Positions 17,682 through 26,832 of a stretch of 64,000 bases of DNA are shown one piece after another (position 1 is the stretch's first letter; the number at the start of each line of letters is the position of its first letter). The stretch is taken from positions 1-64,000 of the forward strand of contig NZ_BAEV01000002.1 in assembly GCF_000246895.1 (NCBI RefSeq). Reading direction: 5' to 3'. The notes below the pieces were generated by a model. It made no database searches. It saw only the letters and a program-made list of their open reading frames with translations, and was not told the origin of the DNA. The DNA comes from Clostridium arbusti SL206. Its GTDB lineage: Bacteria; Bacillota; Clostridia; Clostridiales; Clostridiaceae. The translations under genes were made by a program, and so were the position numbers.

Positions 17682-17726
17682 AAGCTGTCTCACAGTGCAT
17701 ATCTATGCATTGTGAGACAGCTTTTT
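17682..17726 (+). terminator. Strong 19-bp hairpin with T-run
   Basis: AAGCTGTCTCACAGTGCAT at 17682-17700 pairs with 17705-17723 across a 4-base loop (one G-T wobble), followed by a run of five T. It works as an intrinsic terminator on the plus strand. Its GCTGTCTCA stem also resembles the inverted repeat at 4643. Confidence 0.75.
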
Positions 17727-17918
17727 AGACATCTTACTGCTAAAAATAATTATTGAAATTTAACCTTCTAATAATTTATACCATTTATTTCCTTAAGTTA
17801 AATTATAATACAATAACTTAACATATTTCTATAAATCTTAACCAATAAAAATAGGTTACTATAAGGCTTAATGTAGTATAATATATACTATGATAAACAT
17901 TATATGGAGGTATTTTTA

Positions 17919-18722
17919 GTGCAAAGATCAGTAGAAATTAAAAATAGAGGATTAGCTCTAAGGGGAATGCTGCATACTCCAGAAAAAGTTCAAGGGAAAA
18001 TTCCTATAGTCTGCATGTTCCACGGTTTTACCGGTGACAAACTCGGATCACATTTTATGTTTGTAAGACTATCAAGACTTCTAGCAGACAATGGTATTGC
18101 TTCTGTTAGATTTGACTTTATGGGAAGTGGTGAAAGTGATGGCAATTTCGCTAATATGACTCTTTCTAAAGAACTGGATGATGCTAAATTAATTCTCAAT
18201 TATGCTAAATCTCTTGATTTTGTTGACACAGATAGAATAGGAATTTTAGGCTTTAGTATGGGTGGCGCTGTAGCAAGTATGCTTGCTGGAGATTGCAAAG
18301 ATGACATTAAAACTCTTTGTCTATGGGCTCCTGCTGGAAACATGGCAAAAATAGTTATTGAGGGAAAAAGCAAAGCGGATATTGAAAAAGTACGTAAAAT
18401 TGGATGCTATGATTTAGATGGATATCTGGTAGGTATAGATTTTATAGATGATGTACTTAACTTAGATATATTTGATAAATCTCATTCCTATGATAAAAAT
18501 GTATTGCTAATACATGGTACTAAGGACGCCTCTGTTCCATTCAGTACATCAGAAAAATATCTAGAAATTTATGAAACCCGCGGCGTGCTGCATAGTATTA
18601 ATGGAGCTAACCATTCTTTTAATAGTAGCGCTTTTGAAAATGAAGTATTAGATTATACAATAGGATTTTTAGAGGGAGAACTCAATACTGTTACCGAAAG
18701 AATCCATAGTTTCAATTCATAA
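17919..18722 (+). CDS. Alpha/beta hydrolase (esterase-like)
   Basis: Serine hydrolase of about 267 residues with the layout of bacterial feruloyl/cinnamoyl esterases. Visible elements: oxyanion region MFHGFTGDK, SVRFDFMGSGESDG, nucleophile elbow GFSMGG with Ser near residue 120, Asp in HGTKDASVPF and His in GANHSFN near residue 225. I choose the GTG at 17919, which has GGAGG 8 bases upstream; an ATG at 17904 overlaps that site. It is monocistronic and cytoplasmic (no signal peptide). Substrate unknown. Confidence 0.85.
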   Translation: MQRSVEIKNRGLALRGMLHTPEKVQGKIPIVCMFHGFTGDKLGSHFMFVRLSRLLADNGIASVRFDFMGSGESDGNFANMTLSKELDDAKLILNYAKSLDFVDTDRIGILGFSMGGAVASMLAGDCKDDIKTLCLWAPAGNMAKIVIEGKSKADIEKVRKIGCYDLDGYLVGIDFIDDVLNLDIFDKSHSYDKNVLLIHGTKDASVPFSTSEKYLEIYETRGVLHSINGANHSFNSSAFENEVLDYTIGFLEGELNTVTERIHSFNS

Positions 18723-18759
18723 TTAAAAAATTATTCTTATGCCAAAAACTCTGTTTATA

Positions 18760-18809
18760 AAAAAACTGTGAAATTATTATAATTGATATAATACTTCACA
18801 GTTTTTTTA
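18760..18809. terminator. Bidirectional terminator
   Basis: AAAAACTGTGAA and TTCACAGTTTTTTT form an inverted repeat between the converging hydrolase and S41 peptidase genes. A-runs and T-runs flank both sides, so it can end transcription in both directions. Confidence 0.75.
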
Positions 18810-19982
18810 TTTTAATTCTAATATATAATCTAAAAATGGATCAACATTGTTTTTATAATCCTCTATTGAAAAATCAAGCTTAATATCAGGTAAAAAACAC
18901 ATAGCTTTATCGTCTTCAATAACTTTATAATATTTTGTAGAATAATATATCTTAATACCATAGTTTTTGAGAACCATGTTTTCCACTTCACCATAACAAT
19001 TAGGTTTTCCTCCAGTGGACTCACCAACAAATACGGCCTCTGTTTTCTTCTTTAAAGCTAATACATTTAGCAGAGCAGAAGAAAAGGTTTCACGTCCTAC
19101 AATTACAAATAACTTTCCCTTTTTATTAATGATATTATTACTACTTAAATATTCAATAAAATTATCCAATAGCGTAGAGTTTCCACCTACATTGTCTCTC
19201 ACATCAATAACAAGTTTATACACATTATTATTTTCTATAGTATCAATTAATTCTTTACAAAAATCGCATATTTTTATATCCATATCCTTACATCTATTGT
19301 ATTTAAAGTACACCACTTTTGAATCCTCTAAAAATTTAAACCAGTAATATTTATCTGTATTCTGTCTATATAGCGGCAGAAGTTTTTCATCTTTATCCCC
19401 TATAGTCTTCTTTTCTATTTTACTTATTTCACCTGCAAGCATAGACTCTATTTCTAAAGTTGTACTTGTTCCATATATATCCTCTATAGTAACCTTTAGG
19501 CTGCTAAAATCATCAATTACTTCCAATCCATAGAGCAGCTCTACTGCTGGAAGATATTTTGGAAATTGTGCTTTAAAATACTCCTCATTTTCATAGGAAA
19601 TAATTTTTCTAAGTGAATTCACTAATTCATTAATTTTTATACCATTTATCTCTACTAATCTGCATCCCACTAATTTTTCATACTTATCTATTGAAGAAAT
19701 TATGTATATACCCTCCTCAAACCAATATAAATGAATAGGACACAGATATCGAACATTCATATTAATGTAAGTATGAGCATCTTTCACTAAAGCAACAATC
19801 TTCCCAATTTCAACCTGAATCTCATAGTTGTCTAGGTATTGAATCTCTCTTTTTAAATTATTAATTTTATTATAGAATTCATCTTTATTCAAGTTAAAAA
19901 ATAGATTTTTATGCCTTTTAGGAAGCTCTATAGACAAATAGTCTATGTCTTCTAACCATTTTGTTTCCTCGTTTTTATTCAT
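18807..19982 (-). CDS. S41 family peptidase-like protein
   Basis: 391-residue protein related to the C-terminal processing (tail-specific) protease family. The catalytic core is visible as KLVIDVRDNVGGN, then GRETFSSALLN (nucleophile Ser near residue 299) and VGESTGGKPNCYGE. There is no obvious signal peptide or transmembrane helix, and the PDZ domain is short or absent. This fits small S41 proteins of clostridia whose substrates are unknown. Upstream sequence is AT-rich and the gene stands alone, downstream of the convergent hydrolase. Confidence 0.8.
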   Translation of the reverse strand: MNKNEETKWLEDIDYLSIELPKRHKNLFFNLNKDEFYNKINNLKREIQYLDNYEIQVEIGKIVALVKDAHTYINMNVRYLCPIHLYWFEEGIYIISSIDKYEKLVGCRLVEINGIKINELVNSLRKIISYENEEYFKAQFPKYLPAVELLYGLEVIDDFSSLKVTIEDIYGTSTTLEIESMLAGEISKIEKKTIGDKDEKLLPLYRQNTDKYYWFKFLEDSKVVYFKYNRCKDMDIKICDFCKELIDTIENNNVYKLVIDVRDNVGGNSTLLDNFIEYLSSNNIINKKGKLFVIVGRETFSSALLNVLALKKKTEAVFVGESTGGKPNCYGEVENMVLKNYGIKIYYSTKYYKVIEDDKAMCFLPDIKLDFSIEDYKNNVDPFLDYILELK

Positions 19983-20041
19983 GCTTTATCCCTTTCTGGA
20001 TATAGATAAATATTTTTCAATTATACCTACTATTAATTTAT

Positions 20042-20401
20042 TTATTCCGCTTTTATATGATTTTTATCATGTAATTGAATTGAGTGAGCATAATTAACTC
20101 CCCATTCACATAAAGTTGATAAAACTGGTACAAGACTTTTCCCATAATCAGTAAGAGAATATTCCACTTTGGGTGGTACTTGAGTATAAACAAATCTATT
20201 AACTAATCCACTTTCTTCTAACCCTCTAAGTTGTTGAGTAAGCATCTTTTGAGTAATGTGTGGTAGGGTTCTTTTTAACTCACTGAATCTCATAGTTTTT
20301 TCGGCTAAATGCCAAATAATAAGTGGTTTCCATTTACCACCTATAACGTCTAAAGTTAATTCCATAGAGCAATTGTATTCAATATCTTTAAATTTTATCA
20401 T
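20042..20401 (-). CDS. HxlR-type winged-helix regulator
   Basis: DNA-binding protein of 119 residues in the HxlR family. Typical stretches are CSMELTLDVIGGKWKPLIIWHL, split as the N-terminal helix and wing, then MRFSELKRTLPHITQKML and YSLTDYGKSLVPVL. The single Cys near residue 11 is the residue often used for thiol or quinone sensing in this family. ATG at 20401 has AAGGAG 8 bases upstream. It diverges from a ferredoxin-nitroreductase gene, with an operator palindrome between them, so it probably controls that gene and itself. Confidence 0.88.
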   Translation of the reverse strand: MIKFKDIEYNCSMELTLDVIGGKWKPLIIWHLAEKTMRFSELKRTLPHITQKMLTQQLRGLEESGLVNRFVYTQVPPKVEYSLTDYGKSLVPVLSTLCEWGVNYAHSIQLHDKNHIKAE

Positions 20402-20462
20402 TATTTTCACTCCTTCTTACTCGTTTAATAGAGAATGGTTACTCAAATTTTCAGTATATAAA

Positions 20463-20490
20463 TAGGTACTATATTACTTATAAGTACCTA
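20463..20490. promoter_or_regulatory. Candidate HxlR operator
   Basis: TAGGTACT at 20463-20470 and AGTACCTA at 20483-20490 form a perfect 8-base inverted repeat separated by 12 bases, in the divergent region between the HxlR regulator and the nitroreductase. Size and position fit a homodimeric HxlR binding site. A second related half, GGTAC-like, is not present. Confidence 0.65.
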
Positions 20491-20594
20491 CTTCCTAATA
20501 ATAATACTATGGTATATATTATATCTTATAAACTATTTTATCATAGTAATTTAAATTTGCCTTAAAAATATAAAATAATTGGAAGTGAATATTA

Positions 20595-21404
20595 GTGAAA
20601 TTAATTAAAGTAAACCAATCATCATGTATTAAATGTGGAATTTGCACAAAAGTATGTCCAACAAGAGTTCTATGTATGCAAGAAAATGGTCCACAAGCGA
20701 TTAATTCAAAATCATGTATTGCTTGTGGTCAATGTGTTGCTGTATGTCCTCATGGTGCAATTGATAATGTTAAAGCACCATTATCTAATCAAGTGGATAT
20801 AAAAAGTTTTCCAGCCATAGACTCACAAACTGCTGAACAACTCCTTAGATCTCGTAGATCAATACGCTGTTACAAGAATACACCTGTACCTCGAGAAAAA
20901 TTATTAAAATTAGTTGATATTGCACGTTTTGCACCTACTGCTAGTAATTCGCAAAGAATATCCTACATTGTTGTGGAAAATAAAGAAATATTAAAAACAG
21001 CAGTTAAAGTAATAATTGAGTGGATGGAACAACAACTTGAAAATTCACCTCACTGGAGTTTTTCAAGCCATGTTCATGCTTATAGAGAAGATGGTGTGGA
21101 TACAATTCTACGTAATGCACCACATCTTATTTTAGCCACTGCTTCAAGAGACTTTAAAAACGGAAGAGAAAATACAATTTCTTCATTCTCTTATGTTGAA
21201 TTATTTGCAACTACCATTGGATTAGGTTCTTGTTGGGCTGGATTATTTGAAATGTGTGCATTTTCAAATTATTATCCATTATTAAAACTATTTAATATTC
21301 CTACAGACAAAGTAATAACTGGAGCTGTTATGGTTGGATTCCCAAAATATAAATATAAAAGATTAGTAGATCGTGATCCATTAGATATTACATTTATAAA
21401 ATAA
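20595..21404 (+). CDS. Ferredoxin-nitroreductase fusion protein
   Basis: 269-residue fusion of a two-cluster ferredoxin domain (Cys sets CIKCGICTKVCP near residue 11 and CIACGQCVAVCP near residue 42) to an FMN nitroreductase domain (about 75-250) with RRSIRCYKNTPVPREKL. Electrons from reduced ferredoxin could pass through the clusters to FMN to reduce nitro compounds, quinones or similar electrophiles. Start GTG at 20595, with GGAAGTG upstream. Control by the divergent HxlR regulator fits a stress-inducible reductase. This architecture is common in clostridia. Confidence 0.9.
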   Translation: MKLIKVNQSSCIKCGICTKVCPTRVLCMQENGPQAINSKSCIACGQCVAVCPHGAIDNVKAPLSNQVDIKSFPAIDSQTAEQLLRSRRSIRCYKNTPVPREKLLKLVDIARFAPTASNSQRISYIVVENKEILKTAVKVIIEWMEQQLENSPHWSFSSHVHAYREDGVDTILRNAPHLILATASRDFKNGRENTISSFSYVELFATTIGLGSCWAGLFEMCAFSNYYPLLKLFNIPTDKVITGAVMVGFPKYKYKRLVDRDPLDITFIK

Positions 21405-21620
21405 ACTCTAAGTAAAAATAAAGTCTAGAATAGCTTTTATACTACTCTAGGCTTAAAATATAATATTTATTAAACAATTCTTATTAAATCACTATATTGA
21501 ATTAATTTCTATCTATTTCATAGATAAATAGTATAATAGATTTCATAACTCATCAATAAATATTTGTCACATTTATTAATAACTTTCTTTATTCTTTGTG
21601 GTAAAATCAGGATAAGCGCT

Positions 21621-21690
21621 AAGGCCTCGTAAATAAATAACCAGTCATTACTAGTCTATTTTGACTTATTATTTATTTTCATATGCCTTA
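21621..21690 (-). repeat. Dispersed structured repeat, copy D (internal deletion)
   Basis: Seventy bases with both ends of the dispersed repeat (AAATAAATAACCAGTCAT and ACTAGTCTATTTTGA on one side, TTATTTATTTTCATATGCCTTA cut to 20 bases or fewer on the other) but without the central hairpin of about 90 bases. It ends about 15 bases before the GAGGT ribosome binding site of the response regulator. The rest of 21405-21620 is AT-rich with no gene. Confidence 0.75.
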
Positions 21691-21718
21691 TGTATTTAGG
21701 AAAAGAGGTATGATGATT

Positions 21719-22417
21719 ATGCACAATAAGATTTTAATTATTGAAGATGACATATCCATTAGCGAAATGGTTAAAAATTACTTAATAAAGGATGGATTTA
21801 TAGTAACAACTGCTTTTGACGGCGAAGAGGCAATCGTTAAATATTTAAATCACGATTTTGATTTAATTGTTCTTGATTTAATGATGCCTAAGTTAGATGG
21901 TATGGAAACTATGAAAATAATTAGAGAAAAGAGTTCAGTCCCTATTTTAATTATGTCTGCAAAAGATAGTGATGTTGACAAAGCAATAGGATTAGGTCTT
22001 GGAGCTGATGATTATATTTCTAAGCCTTTTTCTATGATTGAAATTTCTGCAAGAATTAAAGCAGCTATTAGAAGAGCAACAAAATATTCTAATACTCATA
22101 AAATAGAAGAACCGCCAGTAATTAAAGTAGGAAATCTTACTATTAACATAGGTAATTTTTTAGTTAGTAAAAATAATCAAACTATACAACTTACTTCTAA
22201 AGAATTTCAAATACTAAAATTGTTTAGTAAAAATCCTAATAGGGTTTTTACTAAGGCTCAAATTTATAGTTTTATTTGGAAAGACGAGTACTTTGGAGAT
22301 GAAAATGTAATCAATGTACACATGCGAAGACTAAGAGAAAAGATAGAGGACGACCCATCAAATCCACAATACATAAAGACTTTATGGGGCATTGGGTACA
22401 AGTTGGAGGTTAATTAA
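21719..22417 (+). CDS. OmpR-family response regulator
   Basis: 232-residue two-component regulator: receiver domain (1-120) with acidic pair ED at 9-10, phospho-acceptor Asp53 in VLDLMMP and Lys in YISKPFS, then an OmpR-type winged helix (about 135-230) with LTSKEFQILKLF and VNVHMRRLREKIE-like recognition region. I chose the ATG at 21719, because GAGGT lies 9 bases upstream; earlier in-frame ATGs lie on or beside that site and inside repeat copy D. It is followed directly by its kinase, and probably controls the ABC exporter downstream. Confidence 0.92.
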   Translation: MHNKILIIEDDISISEMVKNYLIKDGFIVTTAFDGEEAIVKYLNHDFDLIVLDLMMPKLDGMETMKIIREKSSVPILIMSAKDSDVDKAIGLGLGADDYISKPFSMIEISARIKAAIRRATKYSNTHKIEEPPVIKVGNLTINIGNFLVSKNNQTIQLTSKEFQILKLFSKNPNRVFTKAQIYSFIWKDEYFGDENVINVHMRRLREKIEDDPSNPQYIKTLWGIGYKLEVN

Positions 22418-23353
22418 TTGATTGCTTTATTGTTAATAATTATTTTTATTTTAATTTCCATAATACTTTTTCAGTATAAAGCTAAAAAAGAAAGAAGTAA
22501 GAATTTAAAATATATTGAAACCAAGCTAAATAAAATCATACGGGAAAACACTAACGAAAAACTCTTAGTTGTTACTGAAGATACTGAGCTTAGAGAATTA
22601 CTTGTAGCAGTTAATAGCCTTTTAGATTTTAGTCAAAAAGTATTGGCAGACTATAAAAAGAAAGAAATATCTATGAGTAAAATGCTTTCAAATATTTCTC
22701 ATGATTTAAAAACTCCACTTACAGTAGTATTAGGATATATTGAAACTATAAAACTGGACAAGAATATAAGTATTGAAGAAAGAGAGATTTTACTTTCTAA
22801 AGTTCACAATAAAGCTCTTGAAGTAATTGAGCTTATCAATAAATTTTTTCATTTAGTAAAGCTTGAATCAGGAGATAAAGAAATTCCTATAACAAGAGTT
22901 AATATGAATGAGGTTTGTAGAAAAAGTATATTAGAATTTTATGAAAATTTAACTTTAAAAGGTTATGAAGTGAATATTGAGATTCCTGAAGTAAATATTT
23001 ATGCCTCCGGTAACTTGGAGGCTCTCGAAAGAATAATGAACAATTTAATTTCTAATGCCATTAAATATGGAATTGATGGTAAATACATAGGCCTCAATTT
23101 AAGCTATGATGATAAATTTTCCTATGTAGAGATTTGGGATAAAGGTAAAGGTATTGATGAGATTAATGTTGAGAAAGTATTTGGGAGGATGTACACACTT
23201 GAAGACTCAAGAAATAAATTATATCAGGGAAGCGGTCTAGGACTTACAATAACTAAAAGGCTTGTTGAAAAATTAGGCGGAGAAATTTTTCTTAAAAGCC
23301 AGCCCCATGAGAAAACTAGCTTTACTTTTAAGTTGAAGAGAATAACTTATTAA
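22418..23353 (+). CDS. Sensor histidine kinase, single membrane helix
   Basis: 311-residue membrane kinase. One N-terminal helix (about 2-20), a short linker with no HAMP domain that I can identify, H-box SHDLKTPL near residue 94, N-box NLISNAIKYG, G-boxes DKGKGI and GSGLGLTI. The TTG start is well supported: GGAGG of the preceding gene's last codons lies 8 bases upstream and the stop codon is adjacent. The lack of an extracellular sensor domain suggests sensing within the membrane or through the ABC transporter, as in CprK/NisK-like clostridial and lantibiotic systems. Confidence 0.9.
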   Translation: MIALLLIIIFILISIILFQYKAKKERSKNLKYIETKLNKIIRENTNEKLLVVTEDTELRELLVAVNSLLDFSQKVLADYKKKEISMSKMLSNISHDLKTPLTVVLGYIETIKLDKNISIEEREILLSKVHNKALEVIELINKFFHLVKLESGDKEIPITRVNMNEVCRKSILEFYENLTLKGYEVNIEIPEVNIYASGNLEALERIMNNLISNAIKYGIDGKYIGLNLSYDDKFSYVEIWDKGKGIDEINVEKVFGRMYTLEDSRNKLYQGSGLGLTITKRLVEKLGGEIFLKSQPHEKTSFTFKLKRITY

Positions 23354-23396
23354 TTTAGGCAGCTTTCACTTATTATTTTTCAAATGCTTTATATGA

Positions 23397-23430
23397 ACAA
23401 GATGCTAAAATTTAAAGCATCTTGTTTTTT
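23397..23430 (+). terminator. Terminator after the two-component operon
   Basis: AACAAGATGCT and AGCATCTTGTT form an inverted repeat followed by TTTTTT. It separates the regulator-kinase pair from the ABC genes, which therefore need their own promoter in 23431-23520. Confidence 0.8.
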
Positions 23431-23522
23431 AACTTAAGAATTTTGTAAGATTTGTTTAATAAAAAAGAGAAGTCTATATCATACAATAAAATTACAGTAG
23501 ATAAAGAAAAGAGGAATGCAAC

Positions 23523-24446
23523 ATGAGTTATATATTAAGGACAACAAATTTAGTAAAAAAATTTAGTGAAAAAGAGATTGTAGCTAATGTAAATATGAAC
23601 ATTAAAAAAGGAGAAATATATGGTTTCTTAGGTCCTAATGGAGCAGGCAAAACCACAATTATGAAGATGATAGTAAATCTTGTTAAACCCAGTAGCGGAG
23701 AAATTGAAATTTTTGGTGAGAAACTTAATAATGAGGCCTACGAAACTTTAAAACGAATAGGAAGCATTATTGAGTATCCTGTGTTTTATGATAAGCTCAC
23801 TGGCAAAGAGAACCTAGAACTTCATTGTGAGTACATGGGATATTACGATAAAAGTGCCATTGATAAAGCTTTAGATCTAGTAAACTTAAAGGGTATCGAT
23901 AATAAGGCAGTTAAAGATTTTTCTCTAGGAATGAAACAAAGGCTTGGAATTGCCCGTTCAATTATAACTAAGCCCGATTTATTAATACTAGATGAACCAA
24001 TCAATGGTCTTGATCCAATAGGAATTAAGGAAATCAGGAATCTTTTAAAAATGTTAAATAAAGAATATAACATAACAGTTTTAATATCTAGTCATATTTT
24101 AGGAGAAATAGAACAAATAGCTGACACCATAGGGATAATTAATAATGGAAAGTTAATAAAAGAAGTTTCCATGGATAGCATCAGAGAACTTAATACTGAA
24201 TATGTAGAAATAATTACCGATGATTGTATAAAAGCAGCCTATGTTTTAGAAAATGATTTAAATATTTCTAACTTTAAAATTATAGATAATACTTTAATAA
24301 GAATATATGACTTAAAGTTAGCTCAAAAGGATATTTCAAAAACTCTAATTTTAAATGGTGTTGAAATTGAGGCTATAAATAAGAAGAATAGTACATTAGA
24401 GGATTATTTCTTAAAGCTTTTAAATGGAGGTGAGCCAAGTGCTTAA
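23523..24446 (+). CDS. ABC exporter ATPase (BcrA/LanF-like)
   Basis: 307-residue ATP-binding subunit. Walker A GPNGAGKTT near residue 37, signature FSLGMKQRLGIARS, Walker B LLILDEPINGLDP and switch His in SSHILGEIE. The C-terminal 90 residues form the extra domain seen in BcrA-type (bacitracin, lantibiotic) exporters. It is translated with two downstream ABC-2 permeases and follows a two-component system, the usual layout of peptide-antibiotic resistance modules such as bcrAB or cprABC. The substrate is an inference from layout only. Confidence 0.88.
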   Translation: MSYILRTTNLVKKFSEKEIVANVNMNIKKGEIYGFLGPNGAGKTTIMKMIVNLVKPSSGEIEIFGEKLNNEAYETLKRIGSIIEYPVFYDKLTGKENLELHCEYMGYYDKSAIDKALDLVNLKGIDNKAVKDFSLGMKQRLGIARSIITKPDLLILDEPINGLDPIGIKEIRNLLKMLNKEYNITVLISSHILGEIEQIADTIGIINNGKLIKEVSMDSIRELNTEYVEIITDDCIKAAYVLENDLNISNFKIIDNTLIRIYDLKLAQKDISKTLILNGVEIEAINKKNSTLEDYFLKLLNGGEPSA

Positions 24447-25137
24447 ATTAATGAAATTAGAAAATAAGAAGTTTAAAATCTTTGGATGTCTAAAAGGAGT
24501 TATTATTGCAAATCTAATTATTCTAGGTTTTTTATCTATGATTCTTTATGCTTCAAATGCCAATAAAGAAATAGCTTTTAGTACCTATAATGATGTTTTT
24601 TTGTATACAGGTATTTTTGTAAGAGCTACTTTTTCAATTTTTGCAGCGGTGTTAATTTCAAGATTAATAATTGGTGAATATACGAGTAGAACAATAAATG
24701 TTCTGTTTACCTATCCAATAAACAGGAAAAATATTATGGTGGCAAAGTTAGCTATTGTGCTAATATTCACTTTCACAACCATGGTAATATCAAGTCTTTT
24801 CTTAAGTTTTAGTCTATTTCTTTTAAATATGTTTACAAATGCCATTCAAGATTCTTTAACAGCCGATATTTTAATTAAAAATCTAATTAATATTATTGTG
24901 TATTCAATAGCTTTTGCCTTTGTAAGTCTAATTCCTGTATATGTAGGCATGAGAAAAAAATCGGGATCAGCCACAATAATAACCTCTGTTATATTAGTAA
25001 GTTTATTAAATAGTGGAAATAAAGGCAATTCATTAAGTTCTATTATAATAATTCCGATCATCCTTGCAATTATAGGAGCAATTGCTTCTTACTTATCAAT
25101 AAAAGATATAGAAAAAGTAGATGTGATTAATTCTTAA
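24439..25137 (+). CDS. ABC-2 type permease, copy 1
   Basis: About 232 residues with six predicted membrane helices and the short LKLMKLENKKFK start typical of LanE/BcrB-type permeases. The GTG at 24439 overlaps the ATPase gene by 8 bases and has GGAGGTG upstream, which is better than the earlier ATG at 24424. The loop IIGEYTSRTINVLFTYPINRK, read in two pieces, is shared with the second permease at 25351. It partners with the ATPase to form an exporter or immunity pump. Confidence 0.87.
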   Translation: MLKLMKLENKKFKIFGCLKGVIIANLIILGFLSMILYASNANKEIAFSTYNDVFLYTGIFVRATFSIFAAVLISRLIIGEYTSRTINVLFTYPINRKNIMVAKLAIVLIFTFTTMVISSLFLSFSLFLLNMFTNAIQDSLTADILIKNLINIIVYSIAFAFVSLIPVYVGMRKKSGSATIITSVILVSLLNSGNKGNSLSSIIIIPIILAIIGAIASYLSIKDIEKVDVINS

Positions 25138-25350
25138 ATAAACTTCGAAATTCATAAACTCCCTAACTATTTCAGGAGTGCAACCAACAAAACCGACAAA
25201 TTCCATTATTTAAGAGGAATGTATTTAGCAATTAACAAAAATAATAAAGAAAATATTTTCAAAATATATTGATTATAGACAATTAAAAAAGAAAAATTTT
25301 AAAACCTAGTATAAAAAGTTTATACTACCATTTATAGAGGAAGGATAATT

Positions 25351-26058
25351 ATGTTGAAATTAATTAAATTGGAAATAAAGAAATATAAACTTAAAAGATA
25401 TATCATGGGAATAATTATAGCTATTATTTCTATAATGGCTTTTCTCACTATGTCATTTATTGATAATAGAATAAATTCACCACAAGATTTAGATACGTAT
25501 GAAAGTGTTATATGGATGACAAATGTTTTGACAACAGATGTATTCTTAATATTTTCTTCAGCATTAATAGCAAAAATTATTATAGGAGAATATAGGGATA
25601 AAACAATTTTGGTAATGTTCTCCTATCCTGTAAGTAGAAAAAAACTTATGTTTGCAAAATTGATTATAGTTGTTGTATTTGCAATGTCATGTATACTGCT
25701 TAGTGATGCATTGTGCATATTATATGTGGTGACATTAGATTCTATTGTTAATGTTATTGCAGGAAGTTTTAGCTTTAGTTATATTTCTGATGCATTTTTA
25801 TCATTTTTAGGATTCACTGTTATGGGAGGGATCCTATCATTGCTGCCTTTTACTGTTGGTATGAAGAAAAAATCAGTGCCTTCAACAATTGTAACAGCAG
25901 TTGTGATAGCAGTTTTAATGCAACCTGTAATAGGACATGCTCCAGAGTTAATAGATACACTTATTAAATTAATCATTATTACTCTGATTTCCTTGGCATT
26001 GACAGTATATACCATAATAAAAAATATAAACAATATAGATGTTGTAGATGTTGCTTGA
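25351..26058 (+). CDS. ABC-2 type permease, copy 2
   Basis: 235-residue permease paralogous to the one at 24439. Shared landmarks are the start LKLIKLEIKKYK, GEYRDKTILVMFSYPVSRKK-like loop and VGMKKKS near residue 170. Six predicted helices. The 213-base gap between the two permeases holds no gene and looks like decayed spacer, and GGAAGG precedes the ATG. Together the pair would form a heterodimeric membrane part, as LanE and LanG do; alternatively, the second copy may be a recent duplicate. Confidence 0.85.
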   Translation: MLKLIKLEIKKYKLKRYIMGIIIAIISIMAFLTMSFIDNRINSPQDLDTYESVIWMTNVLTTDVFLIFSSALIAKIIIGEYRDKTILVMFSYPVSRKKLMFAKLIIVVVFAMSCILLSDALCILYVVTLDSIVNVIAGSFSFSYISDAFLSFLGFTVMGGILSLLPFTVGMKKKSVPSTIVTAVVIAVLMQPVIGHAPELIDTLIKLIIITLISLALTVYTIIKNINNIDVVDVA

Positions 26059-26239
26059 TTTAATATTTACGAGTAGATGGCTTTTAGATTCAATATATTA
26101 GTAGAGGCAGGATCACACCTCAATTCATCAGCATTATTGTCAGTGTAGTATCCTGCAACATGCTGATATATTCTTTGTATAATAAAAGTCCGGCATCAAT
26201 AGAATTATATCTGCAAATTAATAAATTAATTCTATATTT

Positions 26240-26728
26240 CTAATAAAATGATTTATGGTATATGTATATATCTACAATCTCATTATTATATTTTATAAAT
26301 GCATTTTTTATTTGACCTACACGAATAAACCCCAATCCTTCCCATAAACATACTGAAGCAATATTAGTTGAGACAACAGAATTAAACTGCATTGCCTTAT
26401 ATCCACATTCTTTTGCGATTTCTATAGAATGCTGTCCAAGCATTTTACCAATACCTTTACCGCGAAATTCTTTTTTTATTGCGTAAAGTGCATTGGATAT
26501 ATGCTTTCCCCTTCCTGGAAAGTTACCATGTAGAATATAGAAACCTATTACTTCCCTGTTGAATTCTGAACAGTATATTGCCTTTTGATTATTTAATATT
26601 TCTAAGATTTTATTAGTAGAAAAGTGCTCTTTCCAAAAGAAACTTTCACCTTCATCAATAACTTCATTCCATATTGATTCAATGGAATGTATATCCTCAT
26701 TTTTGAATTTTCTAATAATTATATTCAT
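26240..26728 (-). CDS. GNAT family N-acetyltransferase
   Basis: 162-residue acyl-CoA-dependent acetyltransferase. Motif A is seen as AIKKEFRGKGIGKMLGQHS (acetyl-CoA pyrophosphate loop), followed by MQFNSVVSTNIASVCLWEGLGF, which as two adjoining blocks is the usual GNAT beta-bulge and helix. The acceptor substrate cannot be predicted; relatives act on small molecules, antibiotics or protein N-termini. It shares direction with the NUDIX gene, 105 bases away, but co-transcription is uncertain. Confidence 0.85.
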   Translation of the reverse strand: MNIIIRKFKNEDIHSIESIWNEVIDEGESFFWKEHFSTNKILEILNNQKAIYCSEFNREVIGFYILHGNFPGRGKHISNALYAIKKEFRGKGIGKMLGQHSIEIAKECGYKAMQFNSVVSTNIASVCLWEGLGFIRVGQIKNAFIKYNNEIVDIYIYHKSFY

Positions 26729-26832
26729 ATTTTACTATTCTCCATTTTTTTAATATTGTAGAATGATGAATTACTGTGTTATATTAAGTAATAATCATTA
26801 CTTAATTGAATCTAATAGAAGATTATGAACGA

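Noticed and set aside
21405-21480. Hairpin after the nitroreductase (AGTCTAGA / TCTAGGCT)
   Set aside because: Stem has mismatches and no run of T; may be a weak terminator but support is poor.
26059-26239. Inverted GCAGGAT/ATCCTGC pair after the second permease
   Set aside because: Long loop and no T-run; not convincing as a terminator or element.
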